Shown: one piece after another, positions 42,082 to 50,245 of the stretch
Layout of the letters: the number at the start of each line of letters is the position of its first letter
How positions within the stretch are numbered: position 1 is the first letter of the stretch
Assembly: GCF_900100495.1 (NCBI RefSeq)
Contig: NZ_FNCT01000005.1
Location: 62,001-126,000, forward strand
Length of the DNA stretch: 64,000 nucleotides
Direction of reading: 5' to 3'
Origin: Pseudomonas benzenivorans
GTDB taxonomy: Bacteria; Pseudomonadota; Gammaproteobacteria; Pseudomonadales; Pseudomonadaceae
Translations under genes and position numbers: made by a program
Notes under the pieces: generated by a model
The model's input: the letters and a program-made list of their open reading frames with translations, nothing else
The model's database searches: none
What the model was told of the DNA's origin: nothing

Positions 42082-43467
42082 ATGAATCGACAGGCGATGC
42101 TTTCACCAAGAGAACATCATTTCTACGTTGCGATTGCCAAGTTCCTTTTTCGCCATCCGGAGCACGGCATTGTGTCTGTGCGGGACCCGATCAAGGTCAA
42201 GGACGCAGAGCGGTACGGGCTCAGCCCCCTCATACTCTATGGATTGACCGTTACCGGGTTGCCCATTCGGTGGATGACCTTTGCCCCGGTCGATCAGCCC
42301 AGGGCCTTCCGGGATGTTCTTTTGGATGCGTGGCGTAGCGCCGAGGGCTTGCGTGGCCGACCGGACATTCTGCGGATCAACCGCCACCTCGCGACGGCCA
42401 GCCCTGGACTGGTAGAGGAAATGGCAAGAATTGGAGTCCAGGTCGAGGTCGCCGATGCCAAGGAGAAATCCCTTCCAGCTTCCCTGCGCTCAGCCCAGGA
42501 CTCCAGCCGGTGGCTGCTGAGGAAGCACGACGGAAAAGACCGGTCTCTTACCGGGTCCATCCAGGCCCTTTGCCGGGACGCTCAAAATAACCACGATTTT
42601 CGTTTCAGGGATGGTCACAGAGGCGTGAACAGCCGCGAGGTCGAGGACAGAATCCAGCAGTGGCTGGCCTTACCGGCGCAAGTACCGGTGCCAACAATTA
42701 CAGTTGGGCTCGACTGGGAACCCGGTCCATGGATGTCGTCCTGGGAGACCTCTCTGCCGCCCGATCAGCCCCGTTATTTCAACCTCGACGGGTTCGATGG
42801 CAGAACTTGGCTGGTGACAGGTGAGAAGGCACCGGAGGACATCGTTGAGGACGATGATTTCTGGGCCGACAGTGACTATGACTACGCAGCCGAGATCGCC
42901 AAGAACCTCGTGGCGTGCTGGCCCAATTCGCCTGCAGACGTTGCCAAGTGTGCCGGGATCACCCTGCGGGAACTTCAATGGTTTACCTCGGGAAAGGCTC
43001 CCCTGGACCGGCATGCGCGCTTTGATCTCGAAGCCTTGCTCGGCATCGAATACGACGAACGCATGGGTAGTTATGTAGGGGCCGGGCCTTATGTCCTGGT
43101 GGCCCACAAACCCCAGGCCATCAAGGAGGTCTACGAAGCCATTTCCAAAGGCGGAGACGCACGTCCCTGTGAGATTGTCCCTCGCCAGGGAGCTGCAGAC
43201 CCAAGCTGGCGATACGTGTTGATCAATACGTATGGAGAGCCCCCGAGCATTGTGATGGCACCTCGCGGAGCAAATATCACGGAGCGTCTTCCGGACTTGC
43301 TTATGAATTATGACGGCATCAGGGCTGTCGCTCCGGAGTTCTACCGGGATGTCGTTTCTACCTGCGCCCGGGCCTGCCGCGAACCTGCCGTCAACATCCG
43401 GGAGATGAAAGACTTTATGAAACGCTACGAAGCGCACTGGGCAGATTGCGCCTGGCAGCCAGAGTGA
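42082..43467 (+). CDS. Uncharacterised 461-residue protein at the BREX island end
   Basis: A protein of unknown family. The N-terminal third is basic and contains YVAIAKFLFRHPEHGIVSVRDP and a WLLRKHDGKDRSL segment. The middle has an acidic stretch EDIVEDDDFWADSDYDYAAE followed by a segment like a helix-turn-helix (SPADVAKCAGITLRELQWFTSG). No catalytic motif is obvious. It is the last plus-strand gene of the island, ending 1 bp before the convergent TIGR03747 stop, so it came with the BREX cargo. ATG at 42082 is chosen; TTG at 42076 is possible. A DNA-binding accessory role is a guess. Confidence 0.65.
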   Translation: MNRQAMLSPREHHFYVAIAKFLFRHPEHGIVSVRDPIKVKDAERYGLSPLILYGLTVTGLPIRWMTFAPVDQPRAFRDVLLDAWRSAEGLRGRPDILRINRHLATASPGLVEEMARIGVQVEVADAKEKSLPASLRSAQDSSRWLLRKHDGKDRSLTGSIQALCRDAQNNHDFRFRDGHRGVNSREVEDRIQQWLALPAQVPVPTITVGLDWEPGPWMSSWETSLPPDQPRYFNLDGFDGRTWLVTGEKAPEDIVEDDDFWADSDYDYAAEIAKNLVACWPNSPADVAKCAGITLRELQWFTSGKAPLDRHARFDLEALLGIEYDERMGSYVGAGPYVLVAHKPQAIKEVYEAISKGGDARPCEIVPRQGAADPSWRYVLINTYGEPPSIVMAPRGANITERLPDLLMNYDGIRAVAPEFYRDVVSTCARACREPAVNIREMKDFMKRYEAHWADCAWQPE

Positions 43468-43468
43468 T

Positions 43469-44218
43469 CTACAGGTACTTCTTAAACGTCGCCGCCGCGA
43501 TGCACACCGCCACGCCGAGCAATGCAGCGCTGGGCAGCAGGATCAGCAGCGGGTTCACGCTGACCGGCAGTGCCAGGTAAGTCACCCACGGCAGCACGGC
43601 CAGCGGGATCAGGCTGGCCCTGGCGCGGTGATAGATGAACCCCGACTCGCGGCCCGCGCCGAAGCGGCGGATGTCCCGGCGCACCAGGCCGTCCACCAGC
43701 CCGACGAAGGCGGCTATCAGGAACAGCGGCAGGGTCAGGCACAGCACCAGCAGCCGCACGAGGAAGACCAACGTCGTGTAGGCCGCCGCGATCAGGTAGC
43801 TCTCCACGTTCACGTAGACCAAGCCGATGTAGTAGCGGAAATCCTTGGTCGGGCGGTGGCTGCCGGCGCTGGCCTGCGCCGAGGCGTCGCGTATCCAGTC
43901 CAGCAGACCGCTCTTCACGAACAGCCAGTCGTAGCCCTGCTCGACCAGCCGGTGCGCGGTGCGCCCCGGCTCCTGCACCAGCGCGCTGCGCGTGAAATGC
44001 GTGGAGAGCTGGTCCAGCTCGTAGTGCAGCATGCCCTGCGCGTGGCGCCAGTCCTGATCGGGCCAGAAGAGGTGCATGCCGACGCATTCGATCAGGATGC
44101 ACAGCAGCAGCGCGCCGCACAGCACGCCGAAGAAGCGGAACGGCAGCGTGACCAGGCCGGCGATCAGCCCCTGCTGTCGTTGCTGCTGGCGCTGTGCCGC
44201 GACGGCCGGATCGCTCAT
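43469..44218 (-). CDS. ICE membrane protein, TIGR03747 family
   Basis: A 249-residue inner-membrane protein with four or five helices (about residues 22-48, 125-150, 158-180, 195-235) and a cytoplasmic basic N-terminus (AAQRQQQRQQG). The size and position directly after traD match the TIGR03747 family. Its start overlaps the traD stop by 4 bp. In the ancestral backbone the next gene would be RAQPRD-type; here the whole BREX island lies between them. Confidence 0.9.
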   Translation of the reverse strand: MSDPAVAAQRQQQRQQGLIAGLVTLPFRFFGVLCGALLLCILIECVGMHLFWPDQDWRHAQGMLHYELDQLSTHFTRSALVQEPGRTAHRLVEQGYDWLFVKSGLLDWIRDASAQASAGSHRPTKDFRYYIGLVYVNVESYLIAAAYTTLVFLVRLLVLCLTLPLFLIAAFVGLVDGLVRRDIRRFGAGRESGFIYHRARASLIPLAVLPWVTYLALPVSVNPLLILLPSAALLGVAVCIAAATFKKYL

Positions 44219-46371
44219 GGTTCGGCCTCTTCAGCGGCGGCCATCTGCTTGAAGTCGTCCAGCAGGTCGTCGGGCAGCGCCTTGTCCTGCAGGCCGGGGA
44301 TGCCTTGGTTCTCCCACCAGTCTCCAGCCTCGACGTAGTGCTGTCGCATGTAGCCGGCCAGCTCCTGCAGATCCTTCGGCATGGCTTCGTCGGGGTCGGG
44401 TGCCGGCAGCGGCATGCGGACTTTCCAGAGGTTGCCGCCCTCGGTCAGCGCGAAGCACTGCCCCTTGGGCAGCGCCACCACATGCGCCGGCTCGATCAGC
44501 GGCACGCTGTTGCTGCTGATGCGGTCCTGGGTGTTGGACGTGAACGCGGTATTGCCGTGCGGGTCGGAGCTGTCGGTGGCGCCGCTCATCAGTGCCGTGG
44601 CGTACACCTCGACCTTGGGCAGTTGTCGCGTCAGCAGTTCGGCGGTGGCGGTCTCGCGCACGCGCAGCATGAACAGGTTGTTGAAGTTGCCGACCACCTG
44701 GCCGGCCTTGGCACGGTTGCCGATGCGCGCCTCGATGTCGCTCAAGGTCTGCGTGTAGGCCGTCACCTGCACGCCGGCGCCGCCGCCCTTGTTGACCATG
44801 GGAATGAACTCGTCGCCCATGAGTTCATTGAATTCGTCGGCGTGGACGTTGATCGGAATCTTGGCGCCCGCCGCTGCGCCGGGCAGCCCGTCGTCGATGC
44901 CGAACTTGTAGATGTGGCCGGCGACCGAGACCAGATCGCTGAACATCGAGTTGCCCACCGCCGCCGCGACTTCGGCGTCGGACAGCGCATCCAGTCCCAC
45001 GTAGACCACCGCGCGTTTGCGGATGACCTGCATCCAGTCGAAGATCGGCCGCGGGTCGGACAGGTCGGAATAGTTCGGTGCGAGCAGTTGCGCGATCTTG
45101 CCGGTGGTGAGCTTCTCCAGCAGCGGCAGCAGCGAGGCGACGATCTTGTCGAAGTACGTCCGGTCGTAGCGCACGGCGCTGCGCAGGCCGTCGAGCACCG
45201 GGTCATAGACGCGCACCTGGGACAGGTACTGTTCGAGGGCCACCACGCGCTTCTCGCGCCCGATCATGTTGCGCGGGATGTTCTTGTCGTTCAGCTTGCC
45301 TTCGAGCTGGACGATGACCTCCCAGGCCTTCGGCTCGTTCCTGGCGAAGTAGTGCTGGGCGTACTCGATGAACAGCGCGTCGATGTTGATGACGTGGCGC
45401 TGGATCAGCAGGTAGTCCGGCCGCTGCCCCAGCTCGACCAGGGCGCGCGCGATGATGTTGACGAAGCGCCAGGCGAATTCGCGGAACGCGGCGCTGTTGC
45501 CTTCGCCCGAGAGCTGTCCGGCGATGCGCGTGGCCACCTCGGAGATCCGCCCGAACCGGCCGACGGCGTTGTAGCGCGCCGAGATGTCCGGCCAGCCCAG
45601 ATGGAACACGTAGAACTCGCCTTCGCGCCCGGCGCGCTTGGCCTCGACGTACATGCGCTTCAACAGGTCCGCATCGCCCTTGGGGTCGAAGACGATCACC
45701 ACCTCGTGCTGACCACCAACCTTGCGGCGGATGTCCTGGGTGATGAACAGCTCGGCCAGCCGCGTCTTGCCCACGCGCGTGGTGCCCAGCACCAGGGTGT
45801 GGCCGACGCGCTCGCCCAGCGGCAGGGTGACGTCGACCTCGGCCGGCTCAATGCCATGCAGGCGCGGCAGTCCACCGACTGGCGGCAGTGGCCGCGCCGG
45901 GTTGAGCGGGCTGTCCCAGGCCAACGCGCGCGCCAGTGTCGAGACGGGAAACGGCGCGAACTCAAGCCGCTCCTCCAGCCGCCGGGCGGCCCGGTAGATC
46001 GCCGTCGGCTCGACATAGCGGCGGAACCCCGGCCGGTAGGTCTGCATCAGCCGGTGCGTGTGCCGCTGCTCCCAGCGAAAGCCTCGGCCGACGAACAGCC
46101 GCTGTTGGCTCACCGGCACGTCGCGGCTGGTCATCACGTAGCGCGGCAGGCGGCGGATGTTGCGGCGATAGCGCAGGATCGCCCAGGCATCGCGCAGGCG
46201 AATCGCGCCGAAGATCAGGAAGGCCAGTGCCGAGCCCAGGCCGAGCAGCGGGTTCAGCGCGAGCGACCACGGTGCCACCAGGCACAGAATCGCGGCGCCG
46301 GTGCAGACCGCCACGGTATGAAGCTCCACCGCTGGCCGCAGCAGAACCTCGACCGCATGCGGTTGGGCCAT
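44215..46371 (-). CDS. traD: Type IV coupling protein TraD (TIGR03743)
   Basis: A 718-residue coupling ATPase that brings the relaxosome to the secretion channel. Two N-terminal membrane helices (around 15-60), Walker A GTTRVGKT at residues 196-203, Walker B-like VVIVFDPKGDADLL, and the VNVHADEFNELMGDEF segment typical of TraD/TraG-type proteins. It matches the SXT/ICE TraD family. It is co-directional with the transfer operon and coupled to TIGR03747 downstream; an 8-bp gap separates it from the TIGR03765-type gene. Confidence 0.95.
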   Translation of the reverse strand: MAQPHAVEVLLRPAVELHTVAVCTGAAILCLVAPWSLALNPLLGLGSALAFLIFGAIRLRDAWAILRYRRNIRRLPRYVMTSRDVPVSQQRLFVGRGFRWEQRHTHRLMQTYRPGFRRYVEPTAIYRAARRLEERLEFAPFPVSTLARALAWDSPLNPARPLPPVGGLPRLHGIEPAEVDVTLPLGERVGHTLVLGTTRVGKTRLAELFITQDIRRKVGGQHEVVIVFDPKGDADLLKRMYVEAKRAGREGEFYVFHLGWPDISARYNAVGRFGRISEVATRIAGQLSGEGNSAAFREFAWRFVNIIARALVELGQRPDYLLIQRHVINIDALFIEYAQHYFARNEPKAWEVIVQLEGKLNDKNIPRNMIGREKRVVALEQYLSQVRVYDPVLDGLRSAVRYDRTYFDKIVASLLPLLEKLTTGKIAQLLAPNYSDLSDPRPIFDWMQVIRKRAVVYVGLDALSDAEVAAAVGNSMFSDLVSVAGHIYKFGIDDGLPGAAAGAKIPINVHADEFNELMGDEFIPMVNKGGGAGVQVTAYTQTLSDIEARIGNRAKAGQVVGNFNNLFMLRVRETATAELLTRQLPKVEVYATALMSGATDSSDPHGNTAFTSNTQDRISSNSVPLIEPAHVVALPKGQCFALTEGGNLWKVRMPLPAPDPDEAMPKDLQELAGYMRQHYVEAGDWWENQGIPGLQDKALPDDLLDDFKQMAAAEEAEP

Positions 46372-46379
46372 TTGCGCAC

Positions 46380-46913
46380 CTACTGCTCGACGCCGGTGGA
46401 CGTGATGAGCACCGGGTAGTGGCGCAGGCCCAGGCGCTGGGCCAGGTCGTCGCCGGAGGCCGGCGAGAGGCTCAGGCCGGGAGCCAGGCTGCGCAGCGCC
46501 GTCAGCGCGGCCATCGACTCCACGTTGACCACCAGGCCCACGGCCTGCAGCTCGCGCAGCGCGGTCTGCCGCTGCCGCAGCCAGGCGCGCGAACGCTCGT
46601 CGTCGCCGATCAGGAACAGCGCCGTCAGGCCCGGCGCCCGGTTGACGCGGCGCTGCACCTCGCCCGGCGACAGTTGCATCGAGCGCACCGGCAGCATGGC
46701 GGCTTCGGCGTCGGCCGCATTGCCCACGCGAGGGGCCGGCATCGGGGCCGGCGGTGTGGCCTGATCCGGCTGAGGATTCAGCGACTGGTAGTACGGCAGC
46801 GCGGAGTCGCCGCCGCGGTCTTCGTCGACGATCAACGGCGCAGAGGCGGTCTGCGCGAAGACGGTGGTCGTGGGCAGCAGCCCGATGGTGGCGATGAGGA
46901 CGATGTGGTTCAT
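46380..46913 (-). CDS. ICE protein, TIGR03765 (PFL_4695) family
   Basis: A 177-residue exported protein: signal peptide (IVLIATIGLLPTTTVFAQ), Pro-rich linker (PPAPMPAPRVG) and a thioredoxin-like C-terminal part with TALFLIGDDERSRAWL and LRHYPVLITSTGVEQ. This fits the PFL_4695 family. There is no cysteine pair, so redox activity is not expected. Start overlaps the transglycosylase gene by 4 bp. The role in transfer is unknown. Confidence 0.88.
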   Translation of the reverse strand: MNHIVLIATIGLLPTTTVFAQTASAPLIVDEDRGGDSALPYYQSLNPQPDQATPPAPMPAPRVGNAADAEAAMLPVRSMQLSPGEVQRRVNRAPGLTALFLIGDDERSRAWLRQRQTALRELQAVGLVVNVESMAALTALRSLAPGLSLSPASGDDLAQRLGLRHYPVLITSTGVEQ

Positions 46914-47530
46914 GGCGTGGTGGCCTGGAGGGTTGGAACGGGAACGTCGGGGTCGAGCACGCGGGTCAGGTGCCGATGCACACTGCGCCGGTAGCGCGCC
47001 GCGGGTGCCCCGCCGGCGGGCCGGTGGTAGCGGCCGATGGCAAGCAGCCAGTCCTCGCCCGGCGTGTGCTGTTCGCGCAGGATTTCCGCAGCGATGGCGA
47101 GGTTGCGGTACGGGTCCAGCAGCTCGCAGGGCTGCGTGTAGCGATGCGCGTGGTAGCCGAGATTGACCTGGCCGAGGCCGGCGTCGATGCGATTGGCCGG
47201 CGTGTGAGCGAGGGCACGGTGCAGCCCCGCGCAGGCCTCGGCGCGGGTGGCATAGCGCTGTGGCGAGCCGGCGACGTTGAGCGTCCACGGCCAGGGGATC
47301 AGGCGCCCGCGCAGCATGGCGCCGCTCTCCTGCAAGGCCACCGCGTACAGCACCGCCGCCGGCACGTCTGCACGGTGCGCCGCCAGTTGATAGGCCGGCG
47401 GCGGCACTTCCCGCGCCAGGGCGGCCAATGCCCAGCCGCCGGTGGTGAGCAGCAGCATGGCGCTGGCGCAGCGGATGGCGATGCGGGACGGCCGACGCTC
47501 CCGGCCCGGAGCACCTATTGCCGCTGCCAT
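46910..47530 (-). CDS. Lytic transglycosylase (SLT domain)
   Basis: A 206-residue periplasmic transglycosylase that opens peptidoglycan for the mating channel. After a hydrophobic signal (IAIRCASAMLLLTTGGWALAAL) the SLT fold is visible: VPAAVLYAVALQESGAM, with Glu as catalytic residue, then IDAGLGQVNLGYHAHRY (the usual GLxQ[IV] motif) and the AIAAEILREQ helix. The ATG at 47530 lies inside the end of the TIGR03759 gene (16-bp overlap). Confidence 0.92.
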   Translation of the reverse strand: MAAAIGAPGRERRPSRIAIRCASAMLLLTTGGWALAALAREVPPPAYQLAAHRADVPAAVLYAVALQESGAMLRGRLIPWPWTLNVAGSPQRYATRAEACAGLHRALAHTPANRIDAGLGQVNLGYHAHRYTQPCELLDPYRNLAIAAEILREQHTPGEDWLLAIGRYHRPAGGAPAARYRRSVHRHLTRVLDPDVPVPTLQATTP

Positions 47531-48234
47531 TGGCCGTTCACCTCGCGCACCACGGCTGGCAGCTCGCCGGGCAGGCCCAGCGACAGCCAGCGCCCGGCAT
47601 CGTGGTTGAGCGTGATGGTGCGGGCGCGCACCCTGGCCGGATCGATGCCCGCCTGGGTGGCCCACTGCCGGATGCGCGCGTCGTCCTGACGGCTGCCGAC
47701 CATGTAGAGGTCGAAGGCCGTGCCAGCCGCCTGCAACTGCTGCACGCGCTGCGCGCACGGTGCGCAGTCGGCCTTGACGAAGACGGCCAGGCGCCCGGAG
47801 CCGGTGTTGCCGGCACCCTGCGCCTTGGCGCCGGGCAGGCTCACGCGCGGCTGGCCGGGAAACAGGCGCTGCCACGCCGCGTCGTAGGCCCGCTGGTAGG
47901 CCAGCGTCTTGCCGACGCGCCGAGCCTCGGCCTGCACCTGCAACTCCGCGTAGCGCCTGCGCTCCTCCTCGCTGCGGGCCTCGATGCCCAGCGCCGTGAG
48001 CGGATCGAGCTGGGGCGAATAGACCCCGAGCGGCCCCTGCATCAGTTGCCGGTAACGTGCCCACTCCTCGGAGCGAAGCCCCCACTCCCGCGCCTGTCTC
48101 TCGTCGAGCGCGGCATCGGCGCCCGGCTGCACCTGGGCGGGCACCATGCGCGAGTTCGTCACCGGGGCCGGCTGGGCGGATGCGCCGAAGGCGGCGAACA
48201 GGACGACGGCAGCGAGCAACGACCGCAGGATCAT
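47515..48234 (-). CDS. ICE protein, TIGR03759 family
   Basis: A 239-residue exported protein with signal peptide (ILRSLLAAVVLFAAFGASA), a helical middle (ERQAREWGLRSEEWARYRQL, the family hallmark) and a thioredoxin-like C-terminal domain with VFVKADCAPCAQRVQQL, i.e. a C-A-P-C redox pair. It may act on disulphides of transfer proteins. The start at 48234 is chosen; the open frame upstream to 48312 runs through a repeat. It is preceded by a REP-like element. Confidence 0.88.
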   Translation of the reverse strand: MILRSLLAAVVLFAAFGASAQPAPVTNSRMVPAQVQPGADAALDERQAREWGLRSEEWARYRQLMQGPLGVYSPQLDPLTALGIEARSEEERRRYAELQVQAEARRVGKTLAYQRAYDAAWQRLFPGQPRVSLPGAKAQGAGNTGSGRLAVFVKADCAPCAQRVQQLQAAGTAFDLYMVGSRQDDARIRQWATQAGIDPARVRARTITLNHDAGRWLSLGLPGELPAVVREVNGQWQRQ

Positions 48235-48245
48235 GGTCAGCCTCC

Positions 48246-48309
48246 GCCGAGCCGCCTCAAGGAGGCTGAAGCCCCCTCGGGGGGCAGCGAACGAAGTGAG
48301 CGTGGGGGT
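48246..48309. repeat. REP-like palindromic repeat
   Basis: Two hairpins in tandem: GCCTC-AAG-GAGGC (48254-48266) and GCCCCC-TCG-GGGGGC (48271-48285), followed by AGCGAACGAAGTGAGCGT, itself partly palindromic. Elements of this look are abundant between genes in Comamonadaceae chromosomes. It splits the 3' end of the 215-residue protein's gene region from TIGR03759. Confidence 0.55.
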
Positions 48310-48320
48310 CATGACACCTC

Positions 48321-48968
48321 CTACGGCACCGCGATGCGCTGCGTCTGGCCGTTCACCTGGAACACGCCCGCCTGCGCCTCGATGGACTGCAGTTGCCAGC
48401 CGCCCTCGGCATCGCCCTCACGCAGCAGCCGGGCGCCCGCGAGCGAGGCCGCGGCGGTGGAGGTGATCGACAGAAAGCGCTCGCCTCCCCGCAGCTCCAC
48501 GCCGAGCACCCGGAACGGCGGCTCCGGCACCTTGGGCTTCGTCGCAACCGGAGCGCGCGCGCGAGCGGCGGATGCCACCTGCCGGGTCTTCTCCAGGCGG
48601 GTTTCGATTCCGCTCACGCGCGCCTGCAGCGTCTGCAGGTCGACGGCCAAGGCCCTCGTCTCGTCGGCCTCTTCGAGGCGCGTCATCCGCTCGTCCAGCG
48701 CCTGCCGCGCGGTGGCGAATTCGGCCTGGCTGATCGGCGCCGGCCGGCGCTTGTCCGCATCGGCCTGTTGTTCGAGATCGGCCACGCGCAGGACCAGCGC
48801 ATTGACCTGCGCATCCTGTGCGGTGCTCTGGGTCTGTTCGGCGAGCCGCGACAAGCCGACGCTGTTGATGAGTGCCACGGCACTGATGAGCAGCAGCCAG
48901 AAGGCCGCGGAGATCTTGAGCCAGCGCGTGCGGGAATCGCGCTCGGATGACGCTTGGGGAAAGGTCAT
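48321..48968 (-). CDS. Membrane-anchored coiled-coil ICE protein of unknown function
   Basis: A 215-residue protein with one N-terminal membrane helix (WLKISAAFWLLLISAVALI, about 16-34), a long periplasmic coiled coil (about 40-130, repeated Leu/Ala heptads around DLEQQADADK) and a small beta-rich C-terminal domain (PFRVLGVELRGGERFLSI). The layout resembles type IV pilus or channel alignment proteins. It overlaps the pilL-like gene by 4 bp. Family not recognised with certainty; a role in the ICE pilus or channel is inferred from position. Confidence 0.75.
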   Translation of the reverse strand: MTFPQASSERDSRTRWLKISAAFWLLLISAVALINSVGLSRLAEQTQSTAQDAQVNALVLRVADLEQQADADKRRPAPISQAEFATARQALDERMTRLEEADETRALAVDLQTLQARVSGIETRLEKTRQVASAARARAPVATKPKVPEPPFRVLGVELRGGERFLSITSTAAASLAGARLLREGDAEGGWQLQSIEAQAGVFQVNGQTQRIAVP

Positions 48969-49576
48969 GGCTGCAGCTCCTCGGGCCGGTCGGCGTCCGG
49001 CACGGGCGTGGCGGTGTCGGGCCGGTCGGCGTCCGGCACGGGCGTGGCGGTGTCGGGCGGGTTGGCGGAAAGGAAGGCGGGAGCACCGCGCCGGCTGAAG
49101 CAGACCTGGCGAGTCAAGTCATCGACCGACAGCTCCCAGGCGGGGCCGGCAAGGGTCAGCAAGGCATCGCGCAGCATCAGCGGGCCCAGGCGCAGGTGTG
49201 CGGCAGGCAGCGGCAGCGCGTAGAGCGTGGCGGCCTCGGCCGCATCGCAGAGCCGGTAGCCGGAGCGCAGCAACACGTGGCGCATGGCATCGCCCAAGGT
49301 TGCGTCCGCCGTGGTGGGGATGGAGATGTCGATGACCTGCTGCAGCAGGTCACGCTGCGCGGCGTCGGGTACCAGCTCGATCAGCGTGTAGCGGCCGTAG
49401 CGGGCGATCAGGATCAGGCCCGGAGCAGGCTCGTCCGCAGCGCTTTCGATGATCCCTGCCTGTCCTTGCGGCTGTTCCGTGGTGGCGCAGCCGGCCGCCA
49501 ACATAGCCCCAGCCGAAAGTAGACCGACAGTAGCCAGTCGGTGAACAATGGGGTGGAAAGGTGAAGATCGATGCAT
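48965..49576 (-). CDS. pilL: PilL N-terminal-domain lipoprotein
   Basis: A 203-residue lipoprotein with lipobox MLAAGC (lipidated Cys30) and the PilL_N domain: YTLIELVPDAAQRDLL, TLGDAMRHVLLRSGYRL and LTLAGPAWELSVDDLTRQVCF. This is the outer-membrane pilus protein found in PFGI-1-type ICEs. The C-terminus has a 12-residue unit DTATPVPDADRP present twice, from a 36-bp perfect tandem duplication. Its ribosome-binding site is inside a hairpin. It is the first gene of the 43.5-49.6 kb transfer operon. Confidence 0.88.
   Translation of the reverse strand: MHRSSPFHPIVHRLATVGLLSAGAMLAAGCATTEQPQGQAGIIESAADEPAPGLILIARYGRYTLIELVPDAAQRDLLQQVIDISIPTTADATLGDAMRHVLLRSGYRLCDAAEAATLYALPLPAAHLRLGPLMLRDALLTLAGPAWELSVDDLTRQVCFSRRGAPAFLSANPPDTATPVPDADRPDTATPVPDADRPEELQP
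48983..49054. repeat. 36-bp perfect tandem duplication in pilL
   Basis: Two identical adjacent 36-bp units (48983-49018, 49019-49054) add 12 residues each to the PilL-like C-terminus without breaking the frame. This is a candidate site for length variation by slippage. Confidence 0.85.
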
Positions 49577-49580
49577 GATT

Positions 49581-49600
49581 CGGCTCCTGTAGCGGAGCCG
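49581..49600 (-). promoter_or_regulatory. Hairpin covering the pilL ribosome-binding site
   Basis: On the minus strand CGGCTCC-GCTACA-GGAGCCG forms a 7-bp stem. Its 3' arm contains the GGAG ribosome-binding site, which lies 7 nt before the ATG. The stem would hide the site, so pilL translation may be restrained. Confidence 0.5.
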
Positions 49601-49762
49601 ACACCTTCGATGCGTGAGAAGTCGAAGGCAGCAAAGAAAGGGAACCGGCGCTCAACCATCTTCTTTCTAACCAACCAGATGATGCGCGCTATTTAATGAT
49701 TAGCAATAGATGACGATTTGAGGCAGCCAGAGTGGATTGCCAACTTGAATCAGCCTCTTTCT

Positions 49763-49792
49763 TTGACTGCAATATAGCTTTCGGGCTATATT
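49763..49792 (+). promoter_or_regulatory. Promoter and operator of the XRE/ABC-3C operon
   Basis: TTGACT (49763-49768) and TATATT (49787-49792) are 18 bp apart, a strong sigma-70 pair. A perfect inverted repeat AATATAGC-TTTCGG-GCTATATT (49771-49792) fills the spacer and covers the -10 box. This is the classic place for an XRE autorepressor, whose gene starts 88 bp downstream. Confidence 0.75.
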
Positions 49793-49879
49793 TCTCCGGC
49801 CGAGCTGGAGTCGATTGCATGGCTGGGTCGTGGCGGTTCTGTATCGCTGGTACCTCGATTCTGAATATGGGGAAATTTG

Positions 49880-50245
49880 ATGGCTTTTACTCGTAACCGC
49901 GGATCAGGCGATCCGAACGAGCCGCCCAAGCCTATGGTTTCGCACGAGGTCGAAGGTTTGCGAGAGTTGCGGCAACTCGCCGGCAAGGGGCAAGCCGACA
50001 TCGCATCTGCTCTGAACATCAAACAACCATCGGTATCCAAGATCGAGAAGCAAACCGACATGTATCTCTCGACGTTACGCAGCTATGTCGAAGCCATCGG
50101 GGGGGAGCTGGAATTGACTGTCAAGCTGCCAGAACGGCCGGTGCTGCGCATCCATCATCTCGGTACAGTTTCGGCTGTCATGGCGGCAAAGCTGTCGACC
50201 CGGAGAAAAAATGACGAATCGTCGCCAAGGCGGCGCCATGGATGA
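49880..50245 (+). CDS. XRE-family HTH regulator
   Basis: A 121-residue protein with one helix-turn-helix domain (about residues 25-62: LRELRQLAGKGQADIASALNIKQPSVSKIEKQ), followed by a segment YLSTLRSYVEAIGGELELTVKL as in HigA/HipB-like antitoxins. ATG at 49880 with GGGGA upstream; the TTG one codon before is not needed. It overlaps the next gene by 35 bp, so it is the regulator of the ABC-3C operon, probably acting on the palindrome at 49771-49792. The C-terminus is unusually basic (RRKNDESSPRRRHG). Confidence 0.85.
   Translation: MAFTRNRGSGDPNEPPKPMVSHEVEGLRELRQLAGKGQADIASALNIKQPSVSKIEKQTDMYLSTLRSYVEAIGGELELTVKLPERPVLRIHHLGTVSAVMAAKLSTRRKNDESSPRRRHG

Noticed and set aside
44194..46419. 741-codon plus-strand frame opposite traD
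   Set aside because: Shadow of traD; no recognisable motif.
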